A program made the translations under genes and the position numbers. A DNA stretch of 64,000 bases from NCBI GenBank assembly GCA_964019655.1, contig CAXHTR010000005.1:1054001-1118000 (forward strand). Direction: 5' to 3'. The stretch comes from Perkinsela sp. pyNocScin1 (Eukaryota > Euglenozoa > Kinetoplastea > Prokinetoplastida > Perkinselidae). A model generated the notes under the pieces. That model saw only the letters and a list, made by a program, of their open reading frames with translations. It did not search any database and was not told where the DNA came from. Positions 20,348 to 29,847 of the stretch are shown here, in pieces (positions within the stretch are counted from its first letter, which is position 1; each line of letters begins with the position of its first letter).

Positions 20348-21760
20348 ATGTATCTTTTTCTTAAAATGCACGTATCCATGTACCTCTTCTACGCTATCGA
20401 CCCCAGCCTCAGCCGGCTCGACCCGATGCTCCTCTCCGATCAGGCAAAGATGGAAATGGCTTTCGAGCAAACAAAGATCAAGTTTCGCTTCCAAGACTTC
20501 CACGGCAACTACAGCCCTGTGCGTGAGTGGCACGGGGTCCATACGAATGAAGCAGGTGAGATCACGAGGGTCGAAATCACGAACGCTGCGATGCCCCTCC
20601 AGGGCACTGTTCACTTCGCGTTTCTACCGCACACTATCACGCACATAGAACTCGTTGCGCAGGACCTGGCTGGAACACTGGAAGCTCGCGACTTGCCGAT
20701 GCACCTCACGCTCCTCCACCTCATGGAGAATTCGATCTCTGGCACCATTCAAACGGCCGACCTTCCGCCACATCTCTTGCAGCTTATCCTCAAAAAGAAT
20801 TCTTTTGGAGGAAGCTTCGATTGCACGAGCCTCCCAGCGTCGATCAACTGCATTAACATTGGCCAAAACGCGTTTACGGGGACGCTCGACTTGACTCAGC
20901 TCCCCGATTCGCTTGAAATCATCCGCACCGAGGGCAATCAGTTTTTCGGGACACTGAATATGACGAAGCTCCCGCCAAAGATGAAAAGTGTTGCATTATG
21001 TGGGAACAATTTCTCGGGGGAAATTATTCTTGAAAATGCGCCAGCGTCGCTCGCTGACCTGCGGCTCTACGAGAACCAATTTCACGGCAGTTTCGATGTC
21101 CAGGCACTCCCACCGAACCTCAGAGTCTTCGCTCTCTACGGAAATTCTTTCAAGGGAAATTTTCAATTTGCGCAACTCCCGCGGGGACTGCAGTGTCTGC
21201 TCATACAACGGAACGAATTTGCGGGCGAAGTCGACCCGAGCGAGTGGCCAGAAACGCTCAACCAAGTCAGTATGACGTCGAACAAATTTTTTGGGGAATT
21301 TGACTTCGCAAAGCTCAAGGCCGGCCTGAAGATCTGTGCGATACACGAAAATGAATTTTGGGGGACGATAGAGACACGAGACCTGCCGCGAGACATGCAG
21401 CACATGAAAATACAGAAGAACTCCTTCGAGGGCACCTTCGACTTTCCGAATCTGCCAGCGGTCATCAAGTTTGTGCACATCTCGGCAAACAAATTTCACG
21501 GCGAGCTCGATCTGCGCAATTTCACGCAGTATCTGCAAGAGTTCGATGCTGCACATAACTTTTTCTCTGGGACAGTCGTCCTCGGCAAGATTCCAATGGA
21601 ATGTCGGCGCCTTGTCCTGTCGCACAATAGAATCAAGCACGTGGAGGGTGGACCACTCGGGCTTGTGGTCGAAGCGGGTGACCAAGGGTTTCTCGATGTC
21701 ATTCACTTTGGGCCAGAAGCCCATGAAGTTCTTCAAATCAATGTCAAAGCACAGGGGTAA
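20348..21760 (+). CDS. Long LRR protein, type A, about 14 repeats
   Basis: This encodes 470 residues. Start choices are 20348 (MYLFLKMHVSMYLFYAIDPSLSRLD) or internal methionines at 20366 or 20378; the longest gives the best leader. The cap is cysteine-free (VREWHGVHTNEAGEITRVEI). About 14 regular LRRs, for example GTLNMTKLPPKMKSVALCGN. The end VVEAGDQGFLDVIHFGPEAHEV does not match the VVDENG cap. It belongs with the long-solenoid subgroup of 15088, 17509 and 43940. Confidence 0.87.
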   Translation: MYLFLKMHVSMYLFYAIDPSLSRLDPMLLSDQAKMEMAFEQTKIKFRFQDFHGNYSPVREWHGVHTNEAGEITRVEITNAAMPLQGTVHFAFLPHTITHIELVAQDLAGTLEARDLPMHLTLLHLMENSISGTIQTADLPPHLLQLILKKNSFGGSFDCTSLPASINCINIGQNAFTGTLDLTQLPDSLEIIRTEGNQFFGTLNMTKLPPKMKSVALCGNNFSGEIILENAPASLADLRLYENQFHGSFDVQALPPNLRVFALYGNSFKGNFQFAQLPRGLQCLLIQRNEFAGEVDPSEWPETLNQVSMTSNKFFGEFDFAKLKAGLKICAIHENEFWGTIETRDLPRDMQHMKIQKNSFEGTFDFPNLPAVIKFVHISANKFHGELDLRNFTQYLQEFDAAHNFFSGTVVLGKIPMECRRLVLSHNRIKHVEGGPLGLVVEAGDQGFLDVIHFGPEAHEVLQINVKAQG

Positions 21761-22261
21761 GACAAAGGCTTTTGGAAGTATAAAGCACAGAAGAATATAT
21801 CTGAAATTTAGGCAATAAGATATACGTGTAATAGTATTGAGTCGTTTTTCTTGATATGTGCATAAGAAGAAAGTTTACGCAATCACCAACAGTTAATGCT
21901 GATAATGCACAATGAAGTGTATCAAAATTCACCAGTTCGAAATAGCATGGCCTTGTTTCAATTGTGTGTTCAACAGTTGCTGAAGTACAAGCGCAAAGTG
22001 ATAGACTTCTAACCTTGAGTCTGAGAGATCCTTCCAAGCTTCACTTTTTCGACAATAACCTCAGAAAAAACATCGAGAAATTTTGAAGTCCGCAGAGTAA
22101 TGAGTGATTACTGAGCAATTGGAAAGCGCAGAATGACATTCGAAAGATTTCATTCATGGAAACAGCAAGCTATTTAATAAAAAATGTAGAATATTCCTCT
22201 TCCTGCAAATTATCATGCGCATCTGAAGCATATCTCAGCCAAGTTCTATCCTATCAATCGA
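21761..22261. other. Intergenic region
   Basis: No gene recognised; AT-rich spacer before an LRR relic. Confidence 0.4.
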
Positions 22262-22534
22262 ATGCAACCAATCTTTTGTGCAGTTGACCCAATCGGCCGA
22301 TTTTGCACTGACTCCCTCAGCGACCAGGCCATGATGGAGCTCTTTGTCGATGGGTTTCCGGAAGCCGTACAAGAATTTGACTGATGTCACTGCAAACAAC
22401 AATGAATTCAGGGTACTGCCGTTGTTCACTCTTCGATCGCATTGGCGGCTGACATCGACCTCACTGGAAATATGATTACTGCCGCAGTCGATGAGAATGG
22501 AAAAGAAGTGCCATCCGTCGAATTTTGGATTTGA
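22262..22534 (+). pseudogene. Type A LRR gene remnant with its repeats deleted
   Basis: ATG 22262 opens MQPIFCAVDPIGRF, then SLSDQAMMELFVDGF and a stop. About 70 bases later the sequence encodes ADIDLTGNMITAAVDENGKEVPSVEF, the type A C-cap. The cap region and all LRRs are missing between them. This is what a single internal deletion of an A gene would leave. Confidence 0.75.
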
Positions 22535-22654
22535 TGAAGCATATAAAAAGAATATTTATTTAAGTTTGAACATCACATCATATCATTTTCCTTCATTCTG
22601 GTGCTTCATCATCTATTCCTATCTTCATCTGAGAAAATTCTTATTTCCTTTCAA

Positions 22655-23404
22655 ATGTTCTGTCTCATCTCGATCTACGCTTCTGATGCGCTCGGTAAAA
22701 TCGACATAACCTCACTCACAGAGCAAACAAAAATGGAGCTACTCATCGAGGACTTTGGGTGCCAAGAGCCTTTCAAGTCTGCAGATGGGGATTATCTTGA
22801 CATAAGCGAGTGGCCCGGCGTTGCCACAGATACTGATGGCACTGTCACAAATATTGAGTGGGCTTTTGATCAAAACACTGCTGACTTTCAAACGAATGAC
22901 AGAACGATTCAGCTCCAGTACATTCCAGAAAATGTTATAGATTTTAACATCAGCGGGCGTGGAATGCTTGGGACAGTGCGCACACACGACCTTCCGCGGC
23001 GTCTCAAGTGGTTCTCTCTCTCGAGCAACGGTTTCTCGGGTGAATTCGATATCGCTGGGCTACCACCCTGCATAGTCGCGGTCTGCATTCAGCGGAATAA
23101 GTTTTGCGGAAGTTTGTCCATTCCTGACCTCCCACCCAAGATTGAGATTCTTTTCGCGAGTGATAACAAATTTTCGGGGACCATTGATTTATCAAAGCTT
23201 CCAGATACGATGTATGAGCTGATGCTGGGTGGCAATGCCTTTGTGCAGGAGCTGCATATCGGAATGATTCCAGCCCGGACGTGCAAGATTCAAATACGGA
23301 GCAATCAGTTTCGCACGATCACTTGCGTCGAGGGGAGGCATCTTCAGACATCGAGTTTTTTCAATAATCTCAGGATTCAATCGATAGAAAATAGGGAAAC
23401 TTGA
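22655..23404 (+). CDS. Secreted LRR protein, type A, short
   Basis: This encodes 249 residues from ATG 22655 (tttcaaATG). The frame is open further upstream, but only through GTG. Leader MFCLISIYASDALGKID, 'SLTEQTKMELLIEDF', cysteine-free cap ISEWPGVATDTDGTVTNIEW, four to five LRRs. The C-terminus is RTITCVEGRHLQTSS with a short tail, so the usual VVDENG cap is missing or diverged. Possibly C-terminally shortened. Confidence 0.84.
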   Translation: MFCLISIYASDALGKIDITSLTEQTKMELLIEDFGCQEPFKSADGDYLDISEWPGVATDTDGTVTNIEWAFDQNTADFQTNDRTIQLQYIPENVIDFNISGRGMLGTVRTHDLPRRLKWFSLSSNGFSGEFDIAGLPPCIVAVCIQRNKFCGSLSIPDLPPKIEILFASDNKFSGTIDLSKLPDTMYELMLGGNAFVQELHIGMIPARTCKIQIRSNQFRTITCVEGRHLQTSSFFNNLRIQSIENRET

Positions 23405-23840
23405 TTTGAGTAGAGGATAAAGCGAGGGACATTCAAGTGTTCTGCACAAATAATACAATATGATGACATGCTGATAATCGTGACAGTAGGAAATACTTGC
23501 GCAAAACGTATCTTTGGTAAGCTTCAAATTTTTAGAGAAAGAACAATGTGTAAAATGATTCGGTTGTTAGATTTAGTATCATTCTAACGGAGTTGAGAAT
23601 CAGACCTGATAATGCAGAGTTAGTAGTCTAAATAATGCAGATATTTTGTTTGATTCGCCCCAAACTGGCAGCTCAATGGTACTGCATATCGAGTAATGAG
23701 ATGGAATACTGGGATATTTATAAATGACAAGATCTGCAACCAAAAATATCGAGTATTTGAATTTTAAATATTTTCGTCAGTGCTTCATGTGCAGATGTCC
23801 GCAAACCCTTCACATTATTTTTCACTTGAATTCTCTCAAA
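23405..23840. other. Intergenic region
   Basis: The frame of the next gene is open back to an ATG at 23724, but that extension is polar and unlike other leaders. No other gene is seen. Confidence 0.4.
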
Positions 23841-24542
23841 ATGCTCATCTGGTCTGCCATCGCTCTATTCCTACCATCTCTCAATACCTTCTTCACAGCA
23901 GACGTCAATGAAGACATGCGTTACCAAGAACTCTGCATGAAGCTTTCTGTGCGCTTCGACGACATCGTCAACACCCAAAATGGCTGCAGGACGAGAATGC
24001 TCGTCGTTCGCAGGCGTGACATCGACACAGTCTGCCGGTGGATTGGTGTCGTCTGCGAGATCAACGAGGCAGGGAACCGAGTCGTCCGAGAGATCCAATG
24101 GGGCAGTATGAATGAACGCTTTGTTGACTCACTCCAGTGGTTCCCGCACACAGTCAAAGAAATCAGCATCGCCAACCAAGAGGTCCGCGGCGGCTTCCAC
24201 GCCAAAATGCTCCCGAAAGAGCTCCGAAGCCTCCACCTGAGCCGCGTGCGCTCGACGTTTCGAAATATCTCTGTCGACGGGCTGCCCGAGCGCCTCGAGC
24301 GCTTTGTGATGCAGTGGTGCAACGTCCAGGGCTACATGGAGATCCACCAGATCAATCGCTCGCTCAAATTCATTGACTTCCGCGGGAATCCAATTGATCT
24401 CGTCGTCATTGGATATCTGCCTGAGACGCTCGAGGACATTCTGTTCTACTCACCGAGCGCGCGGATTCAGTTTGTGTCAGCGTATGGGGACAAGATTGAC
24501 CTGCGAGTTAAGCCGCATGAAATGTGGGCAAAGTATAAGTGA
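23841..24542 (+). CDS. Short secreted LRR protein, type B
   Basis: This encodes 233 residues. ATG 23841 (ctcaaaATG) is preferred over ATG 23724 because the leader MLIWSAIALFLPSLNTFFTAD starts there. Helical MRYQELCMKLSVRFD is followed by VCRWIGVVCEINEAGNRVV (residues about 64-82). Strand LQWFPHTVKEISI. LRRs: MLPKELRSLHLSRV, GLPERLERFVMQWCN, plus a terminal LPETLEDILFYS. Its 3' end is duplicated at 26351. Confidence 0.84.
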   Translation: MLIWSAIALFLPSLNTFFTADVNEDMRYQELCMKLSVRFDDIVNTQNGCRTRMLVVRRRDIDTVCRWIGVVCEINEAGNRVVREIQWGSMNERFVDSLQWFPHTVKEISIANQEVRGGFHAKMLPKELRSLHLSRVRSTFRNISVDGLPERLERFVMQWCNVQGYMEIHQINRSLKFIDFRGNPIDLVVIGYLPETLEDILFYSPSARIQFVSAYGDKIDLRVKPHEMWAKYK

Positions 24543-25080
24543 AACTGTAGAAGAGTGTCGGATTTCAAACATCGATAAGGCTTTCAAATCTGTTATGAAA
24601 TCCAACGCATTTATATTCTTTCATTCAATCAATGAAGAATTTTTACTCGAAGTCTGAAAATAGATACTTTTCGGGGTGAGACGACATTTTTTGGAATCTG
24701 ACTGAAAGTCTGTCTCGTTCATGGTCTGTGTTGTCTTTCGGCCAGGGATTCGAATACGAGGTGTGATCACACCAAGGTGGTGTGCTGAGAAGGTGCTTTG
24801 TGATATGACGATCAAATGCTGGATTTTAGCAGACACTTCAACGAGATCTGATTTTTGTCGCGAAGATGAGAGATAATGCATAGAAAGTGTGAAACAACTG
24901 GCATATGAAAGCAGTCATTATGACATTCAAGCGTGAAGTAACCCCTTCGGGACGTGCTGGCAAAATCTGTTTGATGAATAATTTCGTTGTGTGAAAAAGC
25001 TTTGAGGATAGACTGAATAGCCATGTTGTATGAAATATTTTTTATTCTCAAGTCTATGCTGAAGGCTCTTAAACCAACAA
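24543..25080. other. Intergenic spacer of duplication unit 1
   Basis: No gene. Parts of the spacer resemble 26410-26500 in unit 2. Confidence 0.4.
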
Positions 25081-26016
25081 ATGCTTACACTTCTATCTGC
25101 CGACCCTTCGCTTGGCCGTTTTGACATCAGCGCTCTCTCCGACCAGACGCTGATGGAGATGCTCGTCGATGGAATGCAACCGAATATAATGGCACAATAC
25201 CAAGATGACGAGGGAAATTTCAAAGATATCAGCGCATGGGACAACATCAAATGCACGGAAGGTCGAGTCACGGACATCGTCTTTCACGAACATGCACAGA
25301 GCGACGCGCAGTACCCATTCGAGTACATTCCGCGACTTGTTGAGGTATTTTACGATCAAAGGAGCAAGCTACATGGGACGCTCGACACATCTGTACTGCC
25401 ATCGGGTCTGGTGTACTTTAATGTGCGTACGAACAGGCTCCACGGAGAAATCGCATTCAAGACGTTCCCGCGAAACATCGGACACTTAGATATCAGCCAG
25501 AATTCGTTCGAGGGGAGCATCAGGCTCGGTGACTTACCGCCGAAACTCACGTTTTTTGACGCAATGATGAACGAGTTCAGCGGAAGTGTTTCCCTTGATA
25601 GTCTCCCTGAGACACTGGAAAACGTCCAACTCAGCGCAAACAAGCTCACAGGGGAACTCCAAATTACGCGCTTACCATCTACCCTGCGCAATCTCTTTCT
25701 GAACGAAAACTCATTTTCGGGCGAATTCCAGGTCGTGACTGCCCAGCCCATCCCAACTGCGCTGCCTGCGCTTCATGTCATCGGTATCAATCGGAATCCG
25801 CTGAATGGGACTGCTGTGCTTACTCGATCGAATTCTCTTCAGAGCTTTAAGCTCATTTCCGACACAACCAAGGTAGTCCTCGACGAGAAGGGGGAGCGGC
25901 ACCCGTGGGAGGAGCAAATACTCTGGGAAAACGAACCGGCGAAGCAGACGCATGATGAGGAGTCGCAAACGGATGAGGAGTGGGATGGAAGTTGGGGTGA
26001 CGACGACGGCTATTGA
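25081..26016 (+). CDS. Secreted LRR protein, type A1 (tandem copy 1)
   Basis: This encodes 311 residues. The leader is only MLTLLSA before DPSLGRFD. Then 'ALSDQTLMEMLVDGM', cap DEGNFKDISAWDNIKCTEGRV, signature QYPFEYIP and about six LRRs. C-cap VVLDEKGERHPWEEQIL with an acidic tail (DEEWDGSWGDDDGY). Very close to the gene at 26776; most differences lie in the LRRs, and the last 60 residues and cap are nearly identical. Confidence 0.9.
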   Translation: MLTLLSADPSLGRFDISALSDQTLMEMLVDGMQPNIMAQYQDDEGNFKDISAWDNIKCTEGRVTDIVFHEHAQSDAQYPFEYIPRLVEVFYDQRSKLHGTLDTSVLPSGLVYFNVRTNRLHGEIAFKTFPRNIGHLDISQNSFEGSIRLGDLPPKLTFFDAMMNEFSGSVSLDSLPETLENVQLSANKLTGELQITRLPSTLRNLFLNENSFSGEFQVVTAQPIPTALPALHVIGINRNPLNGTAVLTRSNSLQSFKLISDTTKVVLDEKGERHPWEEQILWENEPAKQTHDEESQTDEEWDGSWGDDDGY

Positions 26017-26775
26017 GGTCAACGATGAATAGATGATACAGATGAATAGTGATTGAGAATAGTGAAATTATGGGATTCGCGTGGTGCTGGTGTTCTGTAT
26101 AATCAGACCTTTCTGTATTTTTTTGTATTATGTACGTGGAATGGGTAAGGTGGCGTTTCCAAGGATTTCATGAAGGGAACTTTTGTATGGTGTCTGCGTT
26201 AAAGGCATTGATCATGATGAAATGGCATGTGATCTTTTGCATGCAACAAGGCAAGTTCAAAGATCCGTGATTTATTTGTTTCCTTCAAGCGATATACACT
26301 TTTTGACATCAAGGTGACCTGAATACCCCCAGCCTTCGTCTGCTCTCGCGATTGACCCGCGGGTAAAGCCGCATGAAATGTGGGCGAAATATATATATAT
26401 ATATATAAGTGAAGCTATCGATTTCTGTAGAGATTCAAACATCAATGAGATAATGTTATCTCAATTGAATGCCGAAGCATTCATTTCTTCTGTAAGATAC
26501 AGTGAAGCAGATCAACAAGATATGATTTGTATGAACCTGGTGTGCCCTCAACAGCAAAAGTCCAAAAATCGGAACACAAGCTCTTTTATTAATAGCAGGA
26601 CACTTGCGAATTTGCTACTGAATTTTGACTCTGGTCAGTGCGTTTAAGCATTGCAATATGCTGAGAGCGGTTGTTTCAGGTGATATACGCAATAAAGGTG
26701 TGTCTCTTCCATATTCCAAATTTGTATCAGTTTTCGTAATAAAATTGATGAATATTTGGGATTTTACACGAATAG
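26017..26775. other. Duplication junction spacer
   Basis: This holds the 3' flank of copy 1 (to about 26350), then a relic of the type B gene end, an (AT)9 run at 26389-26406, and spacer upstream of copy 2. No intact gene. Confidence 0.5.
26351..26412 (+). pseudogene. Relic of the type B gene 3' end
   Basis: This matches 24495 onward (the terminal RVKPHEMWAKYK codons and stop), with an (AT)n expansion inserted just before the stop. It marks the left edge of duplication unit 2. Confidence 0.7.
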
Positions 26776-27690
26776 ATGTGGAAGATTTTTTGTGCCGACC
26801 CTTCGCTTGGTCGTTTTGACATCAGCTCTTTATCTGACCAGACGCTGATGGAGATGCTCGTCGACGGAATGGAAGAGCCACAAAAGAGCAGGTTTCGAGA
26901 CGAATCTGGCACGTTCAAAGATATCAGCTCGTGGGACAACATCGAATGCACTGCAGGCCGAGTCACGCACATTACCTTTTACTCGCACGCGCACAGTGAC
27001 GCGCAGTACCCGTTCGAGTACATTCCGCGACTTGTCGACATGTTTCACGTCGAATGGGGCAATTTACATGGGACGCTCGGCACATCTGTACTGCCATCGG
27101 GCCTGATGCACTTTGGTGTGAATTCCAATCTTCTCCAAGGAGAAATCGCATTCAATACGTTCCCTCGAAATCTGAAATCTATCGATATCAGCGTCAATTT
27201 GTTTGGGGGAAGCATTGAGCTCGGTGACTTACCGCCAGCACTCACCTTTTTCGACGCAAAAATGAACAAATTTAGCGGGAGTATTTCCTTCGATAGTCTC
27301 CCAGAGACACTCGAAGACGTCAGCTTGAGTAAAAATAATCTCACAGGGGCTCTCCACATACATCGCCTTCCAGCTGCCATGCGCAATCTCTTTCTGAATG
27401 CAAACTCGTTTTCGGGCGAATTCCAGCTTGTGACTGCCCAGCCCATCCCAACTGCCCTTCCTACTCTTGAAGTCGTCAGTATCGAGGGCAATCCACTGAA
27501 TGCGACTGTTACGCTCACTCGATCGAATTCTGGTCCGAGCTTTAAGCTCATTTCCGACACAACCAAGGTAGTCCTCGACGAGACGGGGGAGCGGCACCCG
27601 TGGGAGGGGCAGATACTCTGGGATAACGACCCGGCGAATCAGAATTCGCAAACGGATGAGGAGTCGTACGGGAGCTGGGATGACTATTGA
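26776..27690 (+). CDS. Secreted LRR protein, type A1 (tandem copy 2)
   Basis: This encodes 304 residues. The minimal leader MWKIFCA precedes DPSLGRFD. 'SLSDQTLMEMLVDGM', cap ESGTFKDISSWDNIECTAGRV, QYPFEYIP and about six LRRs follow, then VVLDETGERHPWEGQIL and a shorter acidic tail ending SYGSWDDY. Compared with copy 1, the leader, the cap and several repeat surfaces have changed while the C-cap stayed nearly fixed. Last plus-strand gene before the convergent switch. Confidence 0.9.
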   Translation: MWKIFCADPSLGRFDISSLSDQTLMEMLVDGMEEPQKSRFRDESGTFKDISSWDNIECTAGRVTHITFYSHAHSDAQYPFEYIPRLVDMFHVEWGNLHGTLGTSVLPSGLMHFGVNSNLLQGEIAFNTFPRNLKSIDISVNLFGGSIELGDLPPALTFFDAKMNKFSGSISFDSLPETLEDVSLSKNNLTGALHIHRLPAAMRNLFLNANSFSGEFQLVTAQPIPTALPTLEVVSIEGNPLNATVTLTRSNSGPSFKLISDTTKVVLDETGERHPWEGQILWDNDPANQNSQTDEESYGSWDDY

Positions 27691-27925
27691 GGTCATTGAT
27701 GAATGAGTGCTGATATAGATGAAAAGTGATTGAGAATAATGAAATTATGGGATTTCGCAGATGGTGTTCTTTCTGTATAATCAGTCTTTTCTGAATACCT
27801 TTTGCAAAATGGTCGCAGACTTGGCAAAGTGGCGTTTCCAAGGATTTATTAAAGGAATTTTAGAGTAGGTATTGTCTGCGTCAACAGCATTTGACGATGA
27901 TCGATTTCCCTCTTTCATCGATTGT

Positions 27926-29343
27926 ACTGTCCAAACCAAAGTTAACAAAAAAATTTTAGGGTAACTTTTCTATCATTTCCCTAAGAGTTAGCGACACCTT
28001 TTTCAGGAAGACCGGAAATTTTTGCCAGAGCGGGGACGTAAGTGCCTTTTTGAGCACTTTTTCATTGAACACGAATGAAATTTGCTACAATTTCGGGAGG
28101 ATGAAAAATCCAAAATTTTTCGAAAAATTTTGACTACGCTTATTTTCTACGCAATATCGCTAAATTTTACCTTTATGCTTATGCTTATGCTCTACGCATG
28201 TTTCGCGCCCTTTCGCGTAGCTGCTCGAAGCGCGGTGATGGCAGGCGGACCTTGTTACGATGGTCCCATGGTTTCTTCCCGTGCAGGACGTGCGTGAACC
28301 GAGTCTGGTTGATTTCCAGAGTCACGAGATTGACCTGCCCCTGCGTCACATTCTCTAGGCTGCTCCCCTTGGGGTAAACTTCGCGCAAGCGGCGAATCCA
28401 ACGCTCTACGCTGCCTTTGTCGGTCGGGCAGCGTGGGCGGCAGAAGTACGACTTGCAGCCGAGACGGGCGTTAACCCAGGCATGGTATTTGAACTCCATG
28501 CCTCGGTCATAGGTCATCGTCTTGACCTTATAGCCCAGGAGCATCTTGACGAGCAGGCGCCGAACACGCTTAGGGTTCTTGTCCGGCATCTTGGCGACCC
28601 ACCCCCAGCGCGACTTGCGCTCGATGACGACGAGGAGGTATCCGGTGCCACGCCTGCCCGCCATGAGGTCGACCTCAAGGTCTCCGTACCGCTTGCGTTT
28701 GAGGATGTGCTTGGGGCGCCGTGTGACGCAAACAGCATTGCGAATACGGTTGCGAAAGGCACCACGTCGTCGTAGGCCCCGACGGCGGACAAATTTGTAC
28801 ATGGGCAGCTTCCTGTACAGTCTACCCCCTTCCTCCTTGTCGATTTGCACGTAGCTGTATATCGTGCTTCTCCCGACTTTCATCGGGGGCCTCATACGGC
28901 TCATGCCTATCACGATCGAGTCCACCTTCTCTCTTGCGTTGATGCGCCGCTCGATTTCAGCGCAGATCGCTCGATTGAAACGGCATCCCCGTTCCGCGCG
29001 TACCCGCATGCATCGAGCCTGAGCGAGGTGCGGGTTGTAAAGATCAGGACGTCCAGGGGGTGTGTTACGCTCTATCTCCTTCTTGACTGTCACATGCGTG
29101 ACGCCTGCCTCTTCAGCGGTGTCTCGCAGACTCCAATTCTGATCAATCCGGCGTTTCTTGATGATGACTCGCTGGTCCACAATCAATTGCTTGGCCATTT
29201 TATCAAAGTTAACAAAAATGATCACTTTTTTGTCTGTTAACTTTTGCTTGGATTCATAAGAATCTCACAATAGAAAAACACTAAGCAGATTGTTAACTTT
29301 TCATTGGACAGAGTACTTTTTTGTTAACTTTGGATTGGACAGT
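27926..29343 (-). mobile_element. IS30-like insertion element with 27-bp inverted ends
   Basis: The ends 27926-27952 and 29317-29343 are inverted copies matching at 26 of 27 bases (ACTGTCCAAaCCAAAGTTAA and on; the right end has T at position 10). The right end carries a second, internal TIR-like copy at 29290-29316, and more GTTAAC motifs lie near 29209 and 29238. Both ends abut GTAC, so the target duplication may be TA or GTAC and cannot be resolved. One intact transposase gene is inside. Total 1418 bp. Confidence 0.88.
28185..29198 (-). CDS. IS30-family DDE transposase
   Basis: This encodes 337 residues from MAKQLIVDQR. An upstream in-frame ATG at 29225 lies within a GTTAAC motif and is less likely. 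Residues 20-45 form a helix-turn-helix (SLRDTAEEAGVTHVTVKKEI). The catalytic core is recognisable: D177 in EVDLMAG, D231 in YDRGMEF and E265 in SVERWIRR, with D-x33-E spacing typical of IS30. The characteristic 'YFCRPRCPTDKGSVERWIRRLR' region differs modestly from bacterial IS30. The C-terminus is Arg-rich. The gene is uninterrupted, so the element may be recent or active. IS30 elements are chiefly bacterial. Confidence 0.92.
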   Translation of the reverse strand: MAKQLIVDQRVIIKKRRIDQNWSLRDTAEEAGVTHVTVKKEIERNTPPGRPDLYNPHLAQARCMRVRAERGCRFNRAICAEIERRINAREKVDSIVIGMSRMRPPMKVGRSTIYSYVQIDKEEGGRLYRKLPMYKFVRRRGLRRRGAFRNRIRNAVCVTRRPKHILKRKRYGDLEVDLMAGRRGTGYLLVVIERKSRWGWVAKMPDKNPKRVRRLLVKMLLGYKVKTMTYDRGMEFKYHAWVNARLGCKSYFCRPRCPTDKGSVERWIRRLREVYPKGSSLENVTQGQVNLVTLEINQTRFTHVLHGKKPWDHRNKVRLPSPRFEQLRERARNMRRA

Positions 29344-29661
29344 ACAGATGATACAGGAAATGCTACGCGATCTTTTTCAGGCATTAGCGCAATTTTGGAA
29401 ACCTTGATTTATTTGCTTTTGTCAATAAAGATACGCAATTCGACAATGAAAGTCGCCTGGATGCCCAAAGCCTTCGTTTTCTTCCCACCATCACGCATCA
29501 GCAAGCACCTTGCCACGAAAACCTTTAACGGTAGGGTTTGACTTTGCTCGCCTATCAGCGGGCCCGGGTCCGATTGACATCGCCCAGAGCGAATATATGG
29601 TCACCGTCGATCTCATCTTACTTCCCGTGAACTGAAACGCTTCAATGCACACAAAACCGGT

Positions 29662-29847
29662 TTAACGGGGATAAGTTGAACTCATGCAGGTACCACAGCA
29701 GTGGGAACGGCTTACTTGAGGCGTACCTTCACCGAGCCCGTCAGAAATGTAATGATCCCCTGTAATTTTTTGATAAACATCAAAAAGCATCCCCATCAGC
29801 GCTTTATCCGAGAGCATACGTACGCGAGTGGCCACGTGACGGTTCAA
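29662..29847 (-). pseudogene. Relic of a type A N-terminal segment
   Basis: The minus strand reads MLSDKALMGMLFDVYQKITGDHYISDGLGEGT, a decayed 'LSDQALMEMLFDG...DEGNF' segment. No leader in frame, no LRRs and no C-cap nearby. The 29491-30211 interval contains nothing else recognisable. Confidence 0.6.

Larger units (their letters stand above)
24495..26350 (+). repeat. Segmental duplication, unit 1
   Basis: This unit contains the last 48 bases of the type B gene, spacer, the A1 gene 25081-26016 and its 3' flank. It matches unit 2 (26351 to about 29490) in the same order and orientation, including non-coding flanks. Confidence 0.75.
26351..29490 (+). repeat. Segmental duplication, unit 2 (carries the IS30-like insertion)
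   Basis: This is the second copy of unit 1. Homology resumes on the far side of the IS30-like element: 29344-29490 aligns by eye with about 26200-26345 (shared 'ttgatttatttg' and 'agccttcgt' blocks). Confidence 0.7.
27691..29661. other. Convergent strand-switch region
   Basis: Plus-strand genes end at 27690 and minus-strand coding begins again (relic) at about 29690. Apart from the IS30-like element this holds only duplicated 3' flank. By kinetoplastid analogy this would be a transcription termination zone. Confidence 0.5.

Noticed and set aside
20996-21736. 246-codon minus-strand ORF opposite the LRR gene at 20348
   Set aside because: It is an antisense shadow of regular LRRs and shows no motif of its own.
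23724-23840. N-terminal extension of the type B gene at 23841
   Set aside because: It is polar and Cys-containing, unlike other leaders; the internal ATG has better context and a real leader.
24740-24765. TTCGAAT tRNA-like loop
   Set aside because: No pairing arms on either side.
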